DNA of 11,994 bases, taken from the NCBI GenBank assembly GCA_963629425.1, contig CAVGIU010000047.1, positions 1 to 11,994 of the forward strand. Direction: 5' to 3'. The notes below the pieces were generated by a model that was not told the DNA's origin, did no database searches, and was given only the letters and a program-made list of their open reading frames with translations. Shown here piece by piece: positions 11,926 through 11,994 of this stretch (position 1 is the first letter of the stretch; every line of letters starts with the position of its first letter). This DNA comes from F23-B02 sp963629425 (GTDB lineage: Bacteria > Bacillota > Clostridia > Oscillospirales > Oscillospiraceae). A program made the translations under genes and the position numbers.

Positions 11926-11994
11926 TAATTCAAATCCGTGCGGCACAGCCGCACACATATGGCTATCAGACTTTTTGACACACCGAGCTCTCAG
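11926..11994 (-). other. Possible 3' end of a minus-strand gene plus hairpin
   Basis: On the minus strand one frame from the right edge reads about eight codons and then meets two stops in a row (TGA 11966-11968, TAG 11963-11965). Next comes a perfect hairpin, GTGCGGC (11938-11944) with GCCGCAC (11948-11954), and then the terminator. The hairpin context (AATTCAAATCCGTGCG) is close to the reverse complement of 9994-10017, so it is probably a repeat copy. With so few codons visible no product can be named, and another frame ends at a TAA near 11925. Confidence 0.3.

Noticed and set aside
11921..11955. Possible tRNA T-arm (TTCAAATCC)
   Set aside because: The flanking bases do not form the required T stem, and no anticodon arm or acceptor stem could be found around it.

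Overview
The window looks like chromosomal DNA of a high-GC, endospore-forming member of the Clostridia, most likely a gut Oscillospirales-type organism. Three things point there: a clear SpoIVB sporulation peptidase, two secreted proteins with triple SLH domains of the 'TRAQ-VTFLWR' style, and intergenic gaps full of short hairpin repeats that I recall as common in gut Clostridia genomes. No phage, plasmid, transposase, CRISPR, rRNA or tRNA was recognised. The species assignment is inference.

Left block (plus strand, 52-3885): mutS (mismatch repair), a CPBP-family membrane protease that overlaps the mutS stop by one base, and a FolT-type folate ECF transporter S component 7 bases further on. 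The spacing indicates one operon. The window begins inside a dispersed repeat just before mutS.

Middle block (minus strand, 9831 back to 4098): in transcription order, spoIVB; then an 887-residue surface protein with a C39-like cysteine peptidase domain, two InlB-type repeats, BspA-type leucine-rich repeats and three SLH domains; then a CHAP-domain SLH protein with a Glu/Pro-rich tail. The 887-residue gene has a good sigma-A promoter (TTGATT, 17-base spacer, TATAAT) and a terminator. The CHAP gene has no stop before its own terminator hairpin, so its reading frame runs through the hairpin and into a dispersed repeat.

Right block (plus strand, 10352-11635): a cytoplasmic M14 zinc peptidase with peptidoglycan-binding and LysM domains, resembling gamma-D-glutamyl-diamino acid endopeptidases. 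It diverges from spoIVB, which fits a sporulation or cell-wall theme. Past it the strand is non-coding; a minus-strand terminator at 11888-11921 suggests a gene entering from beyond the right edge.

The gaps at 3886-4097, 8488-8850, 9832-10351 and 11636-11994 carry little besides promoters, terminators and composite hairpin repeats. The most unusual signals are these repeats, including a conserved-loop hairpin whose stem changes in a compensating way between copies, and the way they abut terminators and in one case have become part of a protein. I found no convincing new multi-gene system; the protein families are known, and the novelty is in domain combination, gene context and repeats.
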